From assembly GCA_964019415.1 (NCBI GenBank), contig OZ025882.1, positions 1,442,427 through 1,506,426 of the forward strand: a DNA stretch of 64,000 bases. The letters run 5' to 3'. Made by a program: the position numbers and the translations under genes. Every line of letters starts with the position of its first letter. The first letter of the stretch is position 1. This document shows, piece after piece, positions 22,190 to 56,400 of the stretch. This stretch comes from Ianthella basta. Taxonomy: Eukaryota; Porifera; Demospongiae; Verongiida; Ianthellidae. The notes beneath the pieces are model-generated. The model was given only the letters and a program-made list of their open reading frames with translations, searched no databases and was not told the DNA's origin.

Positions 22190-22780
22190 ATCTAGCTACA
22201 GCAGAGACACTTGAACAGATTTGGTTCTGCACATGATGTTCACATCAACAAAAGCAGTGGGGACAGCAACAAATCAATGTGTTCACATGTCTCAGTCAAC
22301 TAGTGCTGTAGTGACATAAATGGACATACTTAATTGGCCCACAAAGGCAATAGTCATGTGTATATAGAGACAACATGACAGATACCAAACCTGACATGTT
22401 ACATTAACAGCATACACCTCCAACTACTAGATCTGAAGCTTCTCTTCAACACGCGGGCAGTGTCACTCTCAGTCCCCCTGCTGCTATTGTGTCACATTCT
22501 TTTGTGTGGTGGGTTGGCTAATCCAGCCAGCAACTGAGCCAGCACTACTTTCTCATTTCAAACTTTAACCCTTGGCTCCATGCATGCCATATCTGAAGTA
22601 CCAACCCACCTTCACACACAGTGCACACAATCTGACATCAAATCACATCCCGCTTGCACACCCCACACCATCATACCCTGCTGCACACCACTGTGTATAC
22701 ACCACAATACATTCATATATCACACACAGACCTACATACACAGTTGCATACTACTCCATCTGACAACACATCACATCCAT
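22190..22780. repeat. Dispersed repeat, copy 1
   Basis: This segment matches 30240-30800 over most of its length. Shared blocks are CAACAAATCAA-G with TCTCA-TCAAC, ACATTAACA followed by ACTACTAG, GTGTCACTCTCAGTCCC with CTGCTATTG, and GTGTGGTGGGTT. Both copies end in a CA-rich tail with ATCTGACA words. It could be an old SINE-like or DNA element. No coding frame was recognised. Confidence 0.65.
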
Positions 22781-23204
22781 CATCTTTATGACTCAAAAAG
22801 TTATTACAAGATTCATCTATAGTTAGTAACAACAAAGATGCTCAGGGAGAGAGAGAGAGGCTGATACTCAATCACCAGCAACAAGTCAGGCATATCCAAA
22901 TATATACAGTGGATAGCCATTAGCTATACACTGTAACAGGTGATCACCAATGAGCACTCTTTTATGCTTCTAGTGCATAGGCCACCACCATGCATAAGGT
23001 GACATGGTAGTGGTAACACTGCCAATGAATAGACTTCAATTTGTATATACATATATTTATATACAATTAATGACATACATTTAAAGATTTTAAACATTGC
23101 AATAATATCTAGAAGTTCTGAATTCTGAGTTTGCAGATCAACTGCTAAATTGTATTCAGAAATCTGATGTGAAATTTACAATCATGGGGGAAAATAAATA
23201 GTTT

Positions 23205-25161
23205 TTACGCACAGTTGCATGTGCGACAGCAGAGATCTCTGACCACTTGGAAGTTACTACAGTACCTCTTGTATGCGGTGCAGATTGTGTACTGATCTGT
23301 GCATGAGCCTGGATGGAGAGACGAATGAGCCAGTAAAAGATGGAGCACACTTTCATGCAATATTTCTTAGCATGCATATGCTGTGTGCGTGCATGTGTAA
23401 TACTCACTGCTACAAGATGAAGTGGTGGACGGCTGCGTGGTTGGCGGCCGAGTAGTGGGCGGCTGCGTGGTTGGTGGCCGAGTGGTGGGCGGCCGAGTAG
23501 TGGGCGGCTGCGTGGTTGGTGGCCGAGTGGTTGGTGGCTGAGTGGTTGGTGGCCGAGTAGTGGGCGGCTGTGTGGTTGGTGGCCGGGTGGTGGGCGGCTG
23601 CGTGGTGGGCGGCTGCGTGGTTGGTGGCCGAGTAGTGGGCGGCTGCGTGGTTGGTGGCCGAGTAGTGGGCGGCTGCGTGGTTGGTGGCCGAGTAGTGGGC
23701 GGCTGCGTGGTTGGTGGCCGAGTAGTGGGCGGCTGAGTGGTTGGTGGCCGAGTGGTGGGCGGCTGCGTGGTTGGTGGCCGAGTGGTTGGCGGCTGTGTGG
23801 TTGGTGACCGAGTAGTTGGCGGTTGTGTTGTTGGCGGCTGAGTAGTGGAGCTGGCCACTGAGTACTCGTAGGTGAATCGCACATTGTTCCCATTAGCTCC
23901 CACAAGCACTTCAAAGTTTGCTTCCTGTGTGAGGGGTCCATTGGTTGACAGTGTCTCTGAAGTGGAGCCTCTCTGATATGCCCATGCTGCACCAGCAGCA
24001 TTGAAGTTAGATCGGGTTGTAACTCGAAAGTTAGCATTGAGTACCCTTGTTCCACTAACAGACAGTGCTGTGGGTAGGAGAAAAAGGAATGTACAATTCA
24101 TACACTGATTGGGATGGTGCATTAGTGAAACTTTCCATGCATACAGTAAGTAGTGCATGTGACAGTACTCTGTAGTGTTAATTCTACAGTGGATCAACGA
24201 ACTGTACCTACCAAAATAGTTGTTTCCAATCACTGGATCTTCTCTAATGACTACATCCCGTGCTCCAACAGGGATAGTAATAGTGGGACGGTAACCTGCA
24301 CACACACAACAGTATAAGGATGAAATTAAGTTAACAGATGTTTGATGCATTTCAATGTACTGAGCCACACAATACTATCAATTATGCCGTGACATGAGTA
24401 GGTCATAGGTGGCATTTGGTCATTACAGCCACAAATGGTGATCCACATGCTAGCTACTCACCAAATGGCTGATTTGTGCTGGAAAACGTTCTTGCAACAG
24501 TTGAGCAGGATGACCCATCACCATTGCACACACCACACCTGTCTTCCTGAGCACCATCAAATGTATCGTCGCAGCCGACATTCTGCAGTGCAAATAAGGA
24601 GATTGATGATATCAGTCTATCAAGACATCTACCAACATGATTATAAAATATGTATTATAAATGTGTGGATGTACAATATAAAATCATGTGTCATACTGGC
24701 GCATTCAATATACACACTGCTGACACATGCAGCGTGAACCAAGCAGTCTCCTACTCACCATGCAAGATCCTCGCACACAGATGGCCTTGTCATAACCATT
24801 GCTGGCTCTGCAGGATGTGCCATCAGCAACCACTCCACGAGTGGAGTAGAAGTTACCACTTGAGAGACACACCAGATCACATGGAGGAGCACCAACTGAG
24901 AGTGGTGGGTGGGGAGGAGGGGGGAGGGAGAATAATGCCACAGCTTGAGTAATTAGCTAACACAAGGAAACGATCATTGTAACAGTAGCAATGTTTAATG
25001 AATGCTCCTTCTTTCTAACCTCTTGCATTATCAAATTCAGTCCAGGTGTAGAGTTGACCATTGAAAGAGTCATTATTTGTGGCTGCACACTGCTCATTGC
25101 GGTAAGTGTCACCATCACAAGCCTGTAGGGAAGCACAGATAGAAAGAGACACTTGGTGAAT

Positions 25162-25195
<34 letters not shown>

Positions 25196-28100
25196 GCACT
25201 GCATGCATAAGCTGGTCCCATAACAGGTAATGTGTGTACACACTGTCTTACATTTGGGTTACAGTACTGCACGTCATAGCTCTTCCCTTCACAGTATCTG
25301 CCTCCATACTGGGGCCTGTACCAGAATAGCAGAATAAGGGGTTGTGATTCAGTATGTTAGACACACATGAAAGGCCTACTCCCCGTCTATGGCCATCCCC
25401 ACCCATCCTGTACACACTCGCCCATACAACTGATAGTCAGCACACTGGATAACTTGAAGACATCATTGAATACTATGCTGGCTTCACTATTCAACTCAAG
25501 CCAAATGGGCTATAATGGTACACAAAGAGTGCTCCAATTGCATAAACCCATCGATTCATCCTTCACAGACAGCAGACGGAAAGACGCTCATACTGACTTA
25601 AGCACCCTAGCTAAATATTGAGGCTCCCTTCTGGTACCCCACACTGCTACTCACAACACCAAGTGGTGAATGCACACAAGTGTCCTACTCCCCAAAGGTT
25701 TCACCCACGACTCACGCAGGGTTGTTGCACTCTCGGGTCCTAGTCCTCACTCCACCACCACATGTCCGTGAGCAGCTGCTAAAGGCACTCCATGCACCCC
25801 ACTGCCCATTGATTGGGTTGTTCAGAAGTGAGTCGGCCACACAACTGCCCTCATAGCAAGACTGTACACAAGAGGGGAGGAGTCATGGTACTCAAGAGGT
25901 ATGAATTATCAAAGAATGGATTCACAGTCCATTCACTACATGGCACAAGTGTGTTTGTGTTCGTGTAAGTGGCCATGTAAGCTTCTCTTACCTTTCCAGT
26001 GTCGCATCGTGTTCCTTCAAGGGGTAGCTGGGAGTAACAGAGATTATCGGTTCCACGACAGTACAGCTGTCTACAGAATTGCTGCAGTTGAGAGAACATA
26101 CGTACACCTGTAACATAGTATGACATCTGTGTGCATGTATTAGTCTCTTATGTGTATGTACTCACATCTGGAGTCTGTGAGAAGGAGCATGGGGTGGAGG
26201 ATGGTCCTCGGCTCTTCCTGCACTGCTCAGTGGCACTTGTACCCCTCCCGGGCAGAGTGTTGGCATTGACTGATGTGCTGGATCCCCCTGGTGCATCACG
26301 CAAGCACTGAGTCAACCCTCGTCCCCTGTACTGCTCCAGGTAACTGGCTGAGCAGGAGGACCACTTAAACAGGCCAGGACCAGTAACCAGCCTGGAGGCC
26401 ATGATATTCCCAGAGGGGTTGCAGTCATTACCGAGTCCATCGTGTTGCATGTTGAAACTGTGATAACCGCAGGTCAATTGAAGAAGGAAACATAGGATCA
26501 CAATGTGAAGGTAAGAGATATGTAGTAACTTGTTTGCACACATGGGAGACACTTACACATGGCCTGCTTCATGAGCCATTGTGAATGCCGAGGCAGTGCC
26601 TTGGTCCTGGACAAGTCCACACGACCGACGATTATTGCACATGGTCCCAACGGGAGCAAACCCAATGGTGCTCAACTGTTGCTTGCCAGCAGAGTCCACT
26701 GAGAAAATGTCACGTCTGTTTAGGTGATGGAAAGTACATAGAGTATAGTCACCACTATTGTACCAACACAGTATATGCAATGGCACAGAAATTAGTGTAC
26801 TGTAGAAAAGCATGTATTGCACCGGCCAACCTGCTGAGGAAGATGGCAAAATCATGGTGCTGTGGGTTGGTATCATCTGATGGGAATGACCCTGACACTT
26901 GGTAGTCACAGAAGCTTGTCAGTAGATCATTGACATTTGCAGAGGAGGAAATTGGAGAGGTGGACCCTGTTTCTACTATCAGTCTGACGAGGGCCACATA
27001 CACAGGCGGGCCCAGGAGGGAGGGGTCATTGTACAGGCTGGCAAACTGCATCCATGTGGGAGGTCAAGGATAGCATTCAGCAGTGAGCAATGTCACCCAT
27101 AGTGGAGCAACAATGAAATAGCAGGAATGAAGAGACTGCATTTTGTAACTGTAACTCACAACATTCAGCACAGTGGCAACATAGGCTTCCACATTAGCAG
27201 CTCCGTGATAGTCTGCTGTTTGCTTGTCAACATACACCATCATCTCCATGGTCTCCTTCCCAGATGATTGGCGCTTTCTGCGAGCAGCCATGTCTATGCT
27301 CTTAGCCATCCTTCTGGCATCTTCAATGGGCCTAGAACCTATAGAGCAGATTACAGCATCAAACCTATCACAATCACTCAACACCTGTCATATTAACATG
27401 AGCCAATAGCTGCTGTATACCAAGCAGTTTGTACTCAGTCTCCCCGATCATGCAGCTTCGAACGAGAGCATGCTTATAGTGTGACCATATTGATCATGAC
27501 TGTTCTTGTGGAGCTGTTCTATATAGGCATGGGCCTTGGCTCTATAGCCTCCTACCCATGCAGGTGGTCTATGGATAGCAATGATGCCTTATGAGTGTCA
27601 ATGATGTCATGCAGTCATATCTAGCTATCTCCTAATGTGGTCATGTGATGTGCATGTATGCATTCTTTATAAGGAGTTTACTCACTCTCCACTTCATCAA
27701 CAGGACCGCTGGATACAATGGTCTCCGTGGCATCATACACGAGATGAAGAGAAGAGTTCTTCATTGGCTTCACGACAACAGCATGTCCTTCACTCATAAT
27801 CACACCGTTCTATGGGGGAGGAGCAATTTACATAATTTGTGGATTGCTATTGTTCGATATGAATATGTTACTGAAGCACTACTTGAGCTGAGGACATTCT
27901 AGAATAGTGCTTGGATTACACGGAAATGCATTTGTACAGGTACTTCTGCATGACAAAAACAGCACTGCGGAGTACTGTTACACAACAAGAAACCATACCC
28001 ACTCATCGACATTAAATACATGCACTTGTTTACACCCAAGACTACATGCTAGCTAGTGTGTGTACCCGTAGCTATAGCCTGCATGCCTGGTAGGATACTA

Positions 28101-28741
28101 GCGATAGAGTCATGGCAAAAGGGACACGTGGAGTTTCTTGTCAGGTGCTGACAAATTGCATGCATGCGCGGTTACCCAAAACATCCGCAACCCACCATCT
28201 CCTCTCCCTTGCACATTTGAACTGCCACGTGAGACCCTTCGCTCCCCTCAACACGACCAGTGTAGTAGCAGCCTCTTCGGACGTGGCTCGGTAGGGTGCG
28301 CAGGGTACCGTCCTCTCCCACCGTCTGCAGCACGTAGGACTTTGGTAGGAGGTCGTTGTTCGGCTTGAGGTCCACTGTCACGTTGTGTCCGAGCACGTTC
28401 ATGGTCATCGCTACCTCTTCGCCCGCGTCGCGCCTCGTGCGAGCTGGATCACTGAGCTCTACTTGAACGAGGGCGTGATCTGGAAGGAAATCTAAAGGGA
28501 TCGAGGAGAAAAAGACAACAGCCCACAATTAAGCTTGACTTAACGTCTGCACACCAATCCGGCGCTCATGAGTTTTGAGTGGTTGAACGCAATCACACAC
28601 GCACGCACCTGAACCAAGTCCTAGCTCCGCTCTGAGCTGTTCCGAACTCAACCTTTCCTCCACTTCTCTCAGGACCACAGAAGCATACCCGAAGGCCACG
28701 CACACGGCGGTGACGGCCAACAGTAGTACAAGAGACCTCAT
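23205..28741 (-). CDS. ADAMTS-like secreted metalloprotease B
   Basis: Tandem paralogue of gene A, 964 residues. Exons: 28609-28741, 28196-28491, 27686-27809, 27160-27338, 26831-27045, 26557-26715, 26166-26457, 25992-26081, 25716-25861, 25252-25315, 25020-25122, 24759-24895, 24462-24582, 24212-24295, 23408-24067, 23205-23296. Signal peptide [20 protein letters not shown], propeptide, furin site RRKRQ, M12B domain with intact HEAGHVFNMQHD, cysteine loop, one TSP1 repeat, cysteine-rich domain and spacer align exon by exon with A. The Thr/Pro stretch in exon 15 is about 41 codons longer and uses [10 protein letters not shown] units. The tail is Cys-rich (YKRYC ... CCRTCNCA), PLAC or ShK-like. 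The donor after exon 5 is a weak GTTGGC where A has GTGAGT. No disabling change is seen, so both copies look functional. Confidence 0.85.
23430..23830. repeat. 30-bp coding repeat, ADAMTS B mucin-like stretch
   Basis: A 30-bp unit built from two 15-bp halves (plus strand GGCCGAGTAGTGGGC and GGCTGCGTGGTTGGT) is repeated about 13 times inside exon 15. It encodes PTTRP and PTTQP pentads. Half-units are sometimes doubled, which suggests slippage and unequal crossover. Confidence 0.9.
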
Positions 28742-28960
28742 TTCTTGGCGGCCTGACGATCTAGCCCACTATTGTCACAGATAATCAGTGATGACTTCTT
28801 GATGATTGCTCGGCTCGAGGTCCAATCAAAATCTTGCTCGGATCTTGTGGAGCAAAAGCGCGCTGCAGTCTCTTTTATGCACATGCATCCTAATCCGCTA
28901 GCTACTCCACAATGACATCACTTCCGTCACAGCTACTTCCGGAATAATGGCGGGGAAAAT
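28742..28960 (-). promoter_or_regulatory. Probable ADAMTS B promoter
   Basis: Two ETS-like sites (CTTCCG at 28921 and CTTCCGGA at 28936) lie about 200 bp upstream of the start codon, next to AATAATGGCGGGG, a YY1-like motif. The distance between this start and the Tweety stop codon is only 437 bp. Confidence 0.45.
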
Positions 28961-29178
28961 TGTACAAGCAGATACATGATCTATGCTACATACCATTGTA
29001 CAAAACAACACATGCATGCTCTATAAAACAGTACAAAATAGTGTACATACAAACAATGTCAAACCTTTTAAAAGATTTAGTTGAATGCAGTAAACATTGT
29101 TCATTGTGCGTTCATTGCTAAGATGTAGTTAGTGTGTGTAACGAGAGCTTGCGGCTGGATGACCCCTCTGGCGTTGGG

Positions 29179-50041
<20,863 letters not shown>

Positions 50042-50240
50042 CTCGGCGCCGGAGTGACGGTAGCTGCTCAGGAGTTTCTGACGTGTATACCAGCGCAGAC
50101 AAGTAAATCTCCCGCCTAAAGCGAATAACTGCTCAGGCTAGTGCCTGTGTCTATGATCTCTGGAAAAGCTGTCTATCGAAAGAGTGACGGATCAATTAAC
50201 GGAAGCAATCATTACGCAATCCGGAAGTACAAAAGTGATT
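50042..50240 (-). promoter_or_regulatory. Tweety promoter / 5' UTR
   Basis: A consensus ETS site CCGGAAGTAC lies at 50221-50230, about 180 bp upstream of the start codon. No TATA box is seen. The ROC gene ends only 407 bp upstream of the Tweety start codon, so its 3' UTR and this promoter may overlap. Confidence 0.5.
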
Positions 50241-50447
50241 AATGAAAGATGAAAACTTTGTCATGCAAAATTCGATCACAAATAATACGGTTTGTGTAAC
50301 ATGTACAATCATACAGCCTAGCCACTCTAGCTATATATAAATTTATAGTGTGTGTCATATTACAAAATGTACAAACTAGGTGAACAGCATAACACTGCAC
50401 ATGGCCACAAGGTAGATGCAAGCTTTGGGATTGCACCTTTGTAAACG

Positions 50448-53400
50448 TTAAGGTGAATAACCGAAGGAGAATGGCTTGAAGTGCTCTCTTCTCAAGTCCT
50501 TCACGAGTTGGATGTGACCTACTTCATGTGCTGCTGTCAGAATTGTCCTCCATGTCCGATGCCTCTCCCCAGTGTCACGCTCACCCTTCAGCCATCGGTT
50601 GAGCATCTTCCAACACGCTTCTTCACAGTCATTGGGATGGTCCTTAGAGATATTCTCACAGACATACAGCTCTACTCCCAATCGGAGGGCCAGGTCTCTC
50701 CAGTTGGCGGCCACCTGCTTTGAGAGGAGCTGACTAATGTCCCTTGGGTGGGGGATGGATGAGGCATCCAGTAGGGTTTGGGCACCTACAATTAGATTTA
50801 AAACACTTGCAAATGAGCTACTGGGTATGAAGGCGTTCACTGTGACAGAGAAACGGACGCATGCTCTGACGACCCTTGTGCTAATGGTGCACTATGTGAA
50901 ACCACTGGCCCAAGATCATACACTTGTACATGTCTACCTGGGTACACTGGTACTGAGTGTGATCAGAATGTGGACGACTGCGTTGACAATGAGTGCATGA
51001 ATGGCGGCACATGTAAGGACGGTCTTGCGCAAAACCCAACTGTTGTTGGCAACAGTTGACAGCTACCGAAACTTGGGTCAAAACATCTTGCACTTGAGTT
51101 TTCGCCAATATTTGTGTTTTCATTATATAGATTACCATTGGTTGTATTATAGTGCAACTATAAGCCTCTCTATACAGCATCACTGAGATTCTTCTACCCA
51201 CCAAGGGCAGCAGACCAAAGGACCATCATACTGCTATGAAGCACAAGGAGTACCTCAGATACTTCACTGTGGTTGTCTCTTAATTCTGCGAATTAGGAAG
51301 TGCCAAACTAGTACTAGATATGTGCTTCCTTCACCTGTGGCCTAGGCAACATCATTGCCCGCTTATACTTGTTTAACTGTAAGAACAGCTAATGTGGAGT
51401 TGTTACTGAGAAAAGACACTCCTGCTATATTAGTGCAAAACTGTTCTATATTTGTTGGAAACTGTTTCATACTTGTTGGAATTGTCGGCGGTGTAAGGAG
51501 GTGTGTGTGTGGGGGGGGGGGGGGGGCATAAATACAGTGAACCCCTGCAATACCCCCTCCCCATAATCCGCCAAACCCGCAAATTCGTCTGAGTTTCCAA
51601 ATAATAAAATAGTACGTGTACTTTTAGTTTTATCTCATTAATCCGCCAACCTCACAAATCTACCACAAATCTGAAACTCCCAATTGTGGTGGATTACAGA
51701 GGTTTCACTGTATGGCATATCCGTACGCACAGTTCAGCATTCATTGAGTAGCCCATATATAATTATGTCATTAGTGGTCACTCACATTTACTCCCTAGTC
51801 CCTACTGTGTGTGCCACTCAGCTCTTCCCTATCCCATCTCCAACATACCTTGCACCATGGGAAGGGAAATTCTTTGAGGAGGCTCCCTGGGCATAGCAGC
51901 AGGAGTTGGTGGAGGGCCAGTTAATGCTGCAGCAGGAGTTGGTGAAAGAGGGTCGGCTGATACGGCGGGAGTCAGATGTTTAGACGATGTTGCAGCAGGA
52001 GTTTGTGGAACATCAATCAATGTGGTGGGAGCTAGAGGGTCAGCTGTTGCCATAGAGGAAGCCAGTGGAGGGTCAATATCAACTTCTGTGAGAATTGGAG
52101 GATCAGAATGCACATCAGTTATTGCTCTACATGGCATGGACAATTTTTGAGCTTCCTCCAGAGAAGGGGTCTTTCCTCCAAACAGATTGGAAAGTGGGAC
52201 CATCCCAACGCCATCCTCACTGGGGTTCAGAGATAAAGCATACTTGTGACCAGCAGTAATTACATTGATCACACTTGCAACAGGGAACAGGTTACTGTTG
52301 GACAGGCCCTTCGGATTGGTGCTCAAAGTAGCCATTTTCTCTTGGTGTACAAGATAGGCGGTGGCATCTAAACCTGGAGCAAGTTTGCTGATTGTGGTGA
52401 CTACATCATCCACTACTGAACAAAAGTACTGCAAAGGAGTCTCATTACCTTCTTTGACTGCACCCAAGACTTGAACTAAGTTAGTGTCAATAATACGGAC
52501 AGTCATGTAAATTCCAGTAGTGGAGGGCCATGCAATCCCATTCCACCAAATCTGGCAGCAGGGCTGCTGGACACCAACTATGAGATCATGCTTGACCACA
52601 AAATGAGCTGCAAGACGGAGGAGGATGGTCTGGAGAATACGAGCAGAGATGGAGTGCTTTTTTGAAGTTCTTAGCTGCCAACAGAGGTAATGGACACTTT
52701 CCTGAAGGGGGCTTGAATTAATCCCACGAGGTTTCATTGGAATGAGGGCAGGAAACAAAAACCATCCATTGGCATCTTTGCACTGAGTCAGTTTACTCAC
52801 TTCCTCTCCCAGGAGTGATGGGTCCACAGGAATGCAGAACTCCAAACTAATCAGCAGCTGCTGGACCATATCCAGATCCAGGCCTGGGAAGAACTCAGCC
52901 AGGTGTCGGCGGTGAAGAAGACCGAAGTCATTTACAATCTCTTTCGACTGAGAGAAGAGGGTCCCATACACATCATGTAGAATGCTGGGAAGATTCAGTA
53001 CAAGCCAACCCTTGGAGGAATCCTCTTTGTGAGGAAGGTAGAGGGCATGTCCAGCAGCTGACAGATCTTGACAAACCTCTTCTGGGGGTGGCAAGCTCCG
53101 AGGTAGGTTGTCTTTGCTGTCTTGAATCCACTGGGAGAGGTCCTGCAGTTGCACTGCTTGGTCTCTGCTGAAGGATGACCTGATCTGGGAGAGAACCCAA
53201 GCGAGACTGTACTGCTTGTGGGTTGCTCTGAACTCAGGAAAGGGGATCATCTGTAGGAAGCTGCAAAGCTGGTCCAGGCCTATGGACTGGGAATGACGGC
53301 AGTTCAGACAGCAATACCCTACAAATTCAAGTGGAGTATCTTCTAGATCCTTTCTGGTTGCCTCAATGCACCTGGTCAGCTTGGTAATGGCTTCTTGCTT

Positions 53401-56400
53401 GAACTTCACTTTGTCCAGGAAGCTCCCAATCACAATGACTTGAAGAGGACTGCCAGAAGTGGCCCTCAGTGCCACTGGGGACAGCCAACGATGGAGCTGG
53501 TACATGATGGCCTCTTCTTCTTCTGTTGTCTTCAACACCAACAGGAGAGTCATTGACACTCCTTGGTTGCCAAGGAGTAAGTCCAAGAACATCTGGTGGG
53601 GACCGTGGTATTCATGCTGGCCAGCAAAATCAAAAAAGAGCACTTCTCCATACCTCTGGCTACAATAGGGAATTACTTCAATGCCTGCTGTTCGATCGCG
53701 TACAATACGGACACCCCGAAGCCAGCTTAAAATCCTACCCCGAACGGAGCTGTTATCCACCTGTAGTGCAGCAACAAGTGTGCTCTTGCCACTCTCTGCA
53801 TTACCAATGATGCACAAAATCCTTCGTGTAGTAAAGGATAGGGCCTGCTTAATGGCTACCTTAAACTCTGCTGTGGCTAAGTCAAGGGGAGTTTGGAAAT
53901 TCTTATTCTTTGTCCTAATACTGGCTCCTCCCTCAGCCAGGAGAATCCCACACTGAATGTGGTTACAGGTGGCAGCAAAGTGAATAGCAGTGCTACCATT
54001 TGCATCTTGCATTGCAACATTAGCACCTTCCAAGATGAGCCTCTTCACTACTGCCTCACAGCCTTCAAATGCAGCAACCATGAGGGGGGTCTGCCCACTG
54101 GCATCCACACAGTTGACACTGCATCCTTTGTCAATGAGAGCTGCCACAATAAACATGTCTTTCACATGGCAGGCAAAAAGAAGGAACTCTTCTTCTTCCA
54201 CTTTGGACAGTTGCTCCACAAAATGCAGAAGATGTATGCGTGTAAACTTGGCAACATTGCAGTCATTTTCAAGAAGAGCCTGAACAAGAAACATGGCACT
54301 CCTGCAGCAAGCAAAATATAGGAGCTCTTCCTGTTCTCTTCTTGACAAAATGCTGATGCTACAACCATTCTTGAGAAGAGTCTGGGCAACACACATATTG
54401 ATCCCATGGCAGGCACAGTGTAGAAGCTCTTCTTTTTGTTCTTTGGTTAGTTTTCTACAACATTCAAGTTGGGCTGGCTCAAGCCCACTGGAACTGCAAC
54501 CATTCTTGAGAAGAGTCCAAACAATAAACATATTTTCCTGGCAACAGGCTTCATAGAGTAGCTTTTCTTGTTCTTCACTTGACAGAATCCTAACACTGCA
54601 ACCATTGTCAAGAAGAACCTGAATAACAAACATATCATTCACAAAGTTGGCATGACGGAGAAGCCCTTCTTGTTTCTGTCTTGATAGAACATCAACACGG
54701 CAACCATTCTCAATCAGAGCTTTAAAAATAAGTAAGTTACTAGAATGGCAGGCACAAAGGAGAAGCTCCTCTTGTTTCTCTGGTGATAGAGTGTTGGTAT
54801 GGTAACCAAAATCAAACAGAGCCCGAAGAATAAGTAAGTTACCTGCTTGGCAGGCACGTAGGAGAAGCTCTTCTTGTTTTTCTGTTGATAGAATGTTGGC
54901 ATGGCAACCACAGTCAAACAGAGCCTGAACAATAATATTAAACATGTTATCTGCATGGCAGCCAAGACAGAGTTCTACTTGTTTCTCGTTGGACATTGTG
55001 CTGATCTTGAACCCATTTTTGAGCAAAGATGAGACAATAAGCATGTCACCATTATGGCAGGCACGACTAAGAAGCTCTTCTTGTTCCTTTCTTGATAGCA
55101 CGTTAGCACTGCACCCATTTTTAAGCAGAATCCGAAGGACAAACATGTTACTTTCAAGGAAGGCATGACAAAGCAGTTCATCTTGGTTCTGCTCTGACGC
55201 TGTGTTTATAAATTTGAGCAATTCTGCCTGATCTAGCTTGCTGCTGGCGCAACCATCCTTGAAAAGGGCCTGCACAACAAACATGTCCCTTGCTTGGTAG
55301 GCATAATGAAGAAGCTCTATTTGTACCTCTCTAGATAGAATACTGACATTGAAACCATTAGCAAGAAGAATTCGAACCACACACATGCCATGCTCATTGC
55401 ATTTGCAGGCACAGTGGAAAAGTTCTTCGGGTGCCTCTTGTGATAGAATCTGGGTACTGATGAAATTGTTTCTAAGAAGATTCTGAACAACAAATATGTT
55501 ATCCTTATAGCCTGCATGACTGAGAAACTCCTTTTGTTCCTGCATAGACAATGTACCTATCAAAATGACACGCTCTTTCTGAACTAGTTTAGAAGCACTG
55601 CAACCATTCTTCAGGAGAGACTGGGCAAAACACAAATCATTTTCATGGTAGGCATGATGGAGCAGCACTTCCTTCTCCTTTCTTGACAGAATGCCGGTAT
55701 TGCAACCATTGTCCAAGAGAACATGAACTACAAACATGCCACCATCACGGCAGGCACGATGGAAAAGCTCTTCTTGCTTCTCCCTCAATAGAATGCTGGT
55801 ATGGCAACCACTTTCAATAAGAGTCTGAACTAGGGCCATGTCAACTTTACTGGGAGCACACTGAAGTAGCTCTTGCCTTTCATCCATTGACAAGCTCTGC
55901 ACAAGAGAATGAAGCAGCCCTTGCTTCAGCCTGCTGACACTACAACCACTCTTAAGAAGAGTACAGGCAACAAACTTATTATGCTCTATGCAAGCATGCT
56001 GAAGTAGCTCTTCTTGTCCGTTCAGAATGCAGACTCTACAACCATTCCTGACAAGATCCTCAATAACCAACATGTCACCTTTTTGCCTAACATATGCATG
56101 AAGAAGCTTCTCTTGTTCCTCTCCAGGTAGAATCCTGACACTGCAACCATTCTTGATGAGTGCCTTAGCAACAAACACGTCACCTTCATGGGCAGCATGA
56201 CGAAGAAGCTCTTCTTGTTTGTCTTCTGACAGAATCTTGACACTACAACCATTCTTGATGAGTACCTGAGCAACAAACATGCCACCTTCACAGGCAGCAT
56301 GACAGAGAAGCTCTTCTTGTTCGTCTTCTGATAGAATCATGACACTACAGCCATTCTTGAGGAGTGCCTGTACAATAAACATGTCACCCTCATGGCTGGC

